This document shows, one piece after another, positions 6,182 to 7,674 of a stretch of 7,674 nt of DNA; position 1 is the stretch's first letter; each line of letters begins with the position of its first letter. The notes under the pieces were generated by a model. That model was given only the letters and a program-made list of their open reading frames with translations, had not been told where the DNA came from and searched no databases. The position numbers and the translations under genes were made by a program. Source of the stretch: Ruminococcus hominis. Its GTDB lineage: Bacteria > Bacillota > Clostridia > Lachnospirales > Lachnospiraceae. The stretch lies in NCBI RefSeq assembly GCF_014287355.1, contig NZ_JACOPE010000002.1:1-7674 (forward strand), written 5' to 3'.

Positions 6182-6463
6182 ATGAACGGAATCGTTGCCG
6201 AGAACGGCAAGGTCGTGACCGATGAGATGATTGCCGATTGGGAAAGCGCCCTTGAGCGCGATGAGTGGCCTAGCGGATGGGTCAACGTTGGCGAGGTTGT
6301 CGAGGGCAAGCTCCCGAAGGCCGTACCCGAGACGGTGACGCTGTCCCTCAAGGTTCCAGTTGCGATGAAGCGGGCTCTTGAGAAGGAAGCGAAGGCCGAG
6401 GGCAAGTCGACGGGTGCGTATGCCCGCGGAATCCTCGCCGATGGTCTCATGGCCATAGCGTAA
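6182..6463 (+). CDS. Ribbon-helix-helix antitoxin, partner of the upstream toxin
   Basis: ATG 6182 is chosen because GGAGGT (6172-6177) lies 4 bases upstream, overlapping the toxin stop; ATG 6170 in the same frame lacks a ribosome site. The 93-residue product has an acidic N-terminal half with tryptophans (W20, W29, W33), probably the toxin-binding arm. A ribbon-helix-helix DNA-binding domain occupies the C-terminus: strand TVTLSLKVP (51-59), helix A about 61-74, a GKS turn and helix B about 77-90 (TGAYARGILADGLM). Having DNA binding at the C-terminus and a neutralizing region before it differs from MazE/CopG types but is like BrnA-type antitoxins. It probably represses the promoter at 5872-5899. 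The gene ends 20 bases before a terminator-like hairpin. Confidence 0.8.
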   Translation: MNGIVAENGKVVTDEMIADWESALERDEWPSGWVNVGEVVEGKLPKAVPETVTLSLKVPVAMKRALEKEAKAEGKSTGAYARGILADGLMAIA

Positions 6464-6483
6464 AGCAGCAGGGGAGCTAACAG

Positions 6484-6511
6484 AAAGGGGGGCCTTGAAG
6501 GGCTCCCCTTT
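6484..6511 (+). terminator. Terminator-like hairpin after the toxin-antitoxin operon, possibly bidirectional
   Basis: AAAGGGG (6484-6490) pairs perfectly with CCCCTTT (6505-6511), and the interior (GGCCTT against AAGGGC) extends the stem with a bulge. Runs of A on the left and T on the right would let it stop transcription from either side, so it may also end the minus-strand partition transcript. The T-run is short (three), so strength is uncertain. Confidence 0.6.
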
Positions 6512-6572
6512 CCTGCCGGCGACCCTGTTGTGATTTGGGTCAGAGCTTCATGGCTAGCCCCTCCAAGCCCTC

Positions 6573-6595
6573 CTGAGCCTTTGCCAGCGGCTCAG
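6573..6595. other. 7-bp perfect hairpin between terminator and array B
   Basis: CTGAGCC (6573-6579) and GGCTCAG (6589-6595) form a perfect stem with a 9-base loop. It stands 6 bases from array B and lacks a T-run on either side. It may be the distal end of the partition transcript or a structural element. The remainder of 6512-6572 shows no gene. Confidence 0.35.
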
Positions 6596-6601
6596 CTCTT
6601 A

Positions 6602-6654
6602 TGTATATACACTCTATATAAATTCTATATAGAGTGTATATACAATCTATATAC
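6602..6654. repeat. Array B: five phased 11-bp TATATA units after the partition genes
   Basis: TATATA cores begin at 6604, 6615, 6626, 6637 and 6648, each exactly 11 bp from the next. The first four form a perfect inverted repeat with 19-base arms (6602-6620 and 6626-6644) around AATTC. The fifth unit contains the stop codon of the ribbon-helix-helix gene. This is the longest of the three arrays and a candidate centromere for the partition system. Confidence 0.9.
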
Positions 6655-6895
6655 TATCTCGATTCATGCGCAGTTCAAGACCCTCGACGATGAGGCGTGA
6701 GACCGTTGTATTGTGTTCAGCGGCATAAGTCGAAATCTCGGCTTTTTGTTCATCAGTCACCCAGAAAGTGATGCACTTTCCCTTTTTACGAGTGCTGGTC
6801 GAGTCACCTTTGTGGCGCGTATCCTGGTTTGCCATGAGGGTCGGCGCAACCTCCTCAGGCACCGTCATTCGACGGACTGGCCTCTTAGCCGGCAT
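6647..6895 (-). CDS. parB: Ribbon-helix-helix partition partner (ParG/ParB-like), centromere-binding
   Basis: The start chosen is ATG 6895, with AGGAGA 6 bases upstream; ATG 6910 in the same frame lacks such a site. It overlaps the end of parA by 11 bases, so the two are co-translated. The 82-residue product has a basic, probably flexible N-terminal tail (MPAKRPVRRM, then 11-38 with KGDSTSTRKKGK) and a ribbon-helix-helix domain: strand KCITFWVT (40-47), helix A about 48-62, helix B about 64-78 (TVSRLIVEGLELRMN). This layout, a mobile basic tail plus a ribbon-helix-helix fold beside a small ParA, is that of type Ib partition proteins such as ParG and omega, which bind short repeated sites and stimulate ParA ATPase with the tail. 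The 11-bp arrays on both sides of the operon are the obvious targets. The stop codon lies in array B. Confidence 0.82.
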   Translation of the reverse strand: MPAKRPVRRMTVPEEVAPTLMANQDTRHKGDSTSTRKKGKCITFWVTDEQKAEISTYAAEHNTTVSRLIVEGLELRMNRDSI

Positions 6896-7511
6896 AGTGA
6901 ATCTCCTCATCGTTACGCAAGATTTCTTTCAGTTCATCCCAAATCTCCTCATAGCCGAAGAGATCATCGCCAAACGAATTGCCGAAAAAGTTTCGCAGCC
7001 CTTCGCGGCGGCGGACTTGATGGTCGAAATAACTGAGGTCGGCATCTTCAATCTCGCTCTGTGCCTTTGCAAACGAAAGGGTGTTGGCCGCAACCTGAGT
7101 AAGTAGCACGCCGTAAAAGACCTCGCGCTTCGTAAGCGTGCGTGCGGTCTCGATGGTCTTCACAACGTCGGCCGCACCCGGACCCGTCGGAATCACGACG
7201 AAGTCCGATGCCTCAGCAGCCTCGTCCATGATGTTGCCATTCGGTGGGCAGTCGATAAAGATCCATTTGTCAGGATTCCTGCGGTATTGGATGCCGGCGC
7301 GCCGCACCGTCGCCAGGTTCGCCGACGTTACGGAAAATGGAAGGGAATCATTGTTCTGATCGGCGAGGAGCGCCCAGAAGCTTGCGCTAGACTGCGGGTC
7401 GCAGTCGTAAACCTCGACGCTCTTTCCCTCGCGCTCAGCAGCTGTCGCCAACGCCATTGCCGTCGTTGTCTTGCCGACACCACCTTTTAAGTTCATAGCC
7501 GAAATAATCAC
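6885..7511 (-). CDS. parA: ParA-type Walker partition ATPase (small, type Ib)
   Basis: ParA ATPases bind the nucleoid and move plasmid copies apart by cycles of ATP binding and partner-triggered release. The 208-residue product starts at GTG 7511 (MIISAMNLKGGVGKTT), with GAGAGGA 6 bases upstream; this start matches the family better than TTG 7526. It shows the deviant Walker A KGGVGKTT (9-16, signature lysine K9), the Walker A' region YDCDPQSSASFW (35-46), and Walker B WIFIDCPPN (83-91, D87). It has no N-terminal helix-turn-helix, so the regulator role must fall on the partner, as in type Ib systems. Array C lies 40 bases upstream and probably includes promoter and operator. It is transcribed in the same direction as rep, whose likely stop is at 7573. 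Length fits the 190-220-residue small ParA group. Confidence 0.93.
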   Translation of the reverse strand: MIISAMNLKGGVGKTTTAMALATAAEREGKSVEVYDCDPQSSASFWALLADQNNDSLPFSVTSANLATVRRAGIQYRRNPDKWIFIDCPPNGNIMDEAAEASDFVVIPTGPGAADVVKTIETARTLTKREVFYGVLLTQVAANTLSFAKAQSEIEDADLSYFDHQVRRREGLRNFFGNSFGDDLFGYEEIWDELKEILRNDEEIHYAG

Positions 7512-7550
7512 GGGCGTTCCTCTCAAGTGCTGTTGTATCTAACAGTGAGT

Positions 7551-7594
7551 CTATATAGAAAGTATATACAGTCTATATAGACTGTATATACTTT
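7551..7594. repeat. Array C: four phased 11-bp TATATA units upstream of parA
   Basis: TATATA cores begin at 7552, 7563, 7574 and 7585, exactly 11 bp apart. Bases 7559-7594 form a perfect 36-bp palindrome centred between 7576 and 7577. The array lies between parA and the proposed end of rep (TAG 7573-7575 is inside it). Its position just upstream of a ParA/ribbon-helix-helix operon is where type Ib systems carry their centromere and operator. Confidence 0.9.
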
Positions 7595-7674
7595 TCTTTC
7601 AACTCGGCGAGCTCGTCGCCTGTAAGCGTTCGCCCCGCGCTCCTCGCCGCACGCAGCCCCTCGAACAGGTCTGG
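7573..7674 (-). CDS. rep: C-terminal 33 codons of the replication initiator if the molecule is circular
   Basis: Reading the minus strand from 7674 in the frame carried over from base 1 gives PDLFEGLRAARSAG, then RTLTGDELAELKEKYIQSI and TAG at 7573-7575. The segment is charged, helix-like, has no start or ribosome binding site of its own, and ends in array C just before parA. An open frame of 33 codons alone could occur by chance (about one in five), so the join rests also on the protein-like composition, the exact frame match and the sensible end point. The full protein would be 696 residues. If the sequence is not circular, this is instead the end of some other minus-strand gene entering from the right. 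Confidence 0.75.
   Translation of the reverse strand, partial: PDLFEGLRAARSAGRTLTGDELAELKEKYIQSI

Noticed and set aside
6602..6654. Array B considered as a small CRISPR array or rho-independent terminator
   Set aside because: Units are 11 bp with no unique spacers, and the inverted repeat is AT-only with no T-run, so neither fits.

Overview
This window reads as a complete small mobilizable plasmid of about 7.7 kb, linearized inside its replication gene. The minus-strand replication frame is open from its ATG at 1989 to base 1. If the ends are joined, it continues in the same frame from base 7674 to a TAG at 7573, giving a 696-residue protein. The gene set is self-contained: replication, partition, mobilization and a toxin-antitoxin pair, with no chromosomal genes. 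The host is probably a GC-rich Gram-positive gut-type bacterium. My best guess is an actinobacterium of class Coriobacteriia, from GC content, Shine-Dalgarno use, and the general look of the relaxase and toxin-antitoxin proteins; I could not test this.

Layout. Minus strand, in reading order: a MOBQ-type MobA/MobL relaxase (4648-3200), a coiled-coil protein with two membrane helices (3183-2608) and an unknown 142-residue protein (2605-2177) form a tight operon. Repeat array A (2123-2169) and a structured leader follow, then rep (1989-1, continuing 7674-7573), which looks like an archaeo-eukaryotic-primase-type initiator with a C-terminal helix-turn-helix. Array C (7551-7594) comes next, then parA (7511-6885) overlapping a small ribbon-helix-helix partner gene (6895-6647), and array B (6602-6654). 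Plus strand: a candidate oriT (4902-4964) lies next to a small MobC/TraD-like gene (5027-5398), which is translationally coupled to an acidic protein of unknown function (5395-5862). A toxin-antitoxin operon (5925-6463) follows, with its own promoter and operator-like repeats and a downstream terminator.

The most striking signal is a set of thirteen copies of an 11-bp unit, consensus STATATASANT. They form three arrays of 4, 5 and 4 units, with the TATATA cores exactly 11 bp apart. The arrays sit upstream of rep, upstream of parA, and immediately after the ribbon-helix-helix gene. The simplest reading is that they are centromere/operator sites for the ribbon-helix-helix partition protein, and that this protein also acts at the rep control region, tying copy control to partition. 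Binding by Rep (iterons) is the main alternative.

The plasmid is mosaic in composition. Sample 60-base lines are about 45% GC in rep (1621-1680) and about 72% GC in the relaxase gene (3361-3420), which suggests the replication and mobilization modules have different histories.
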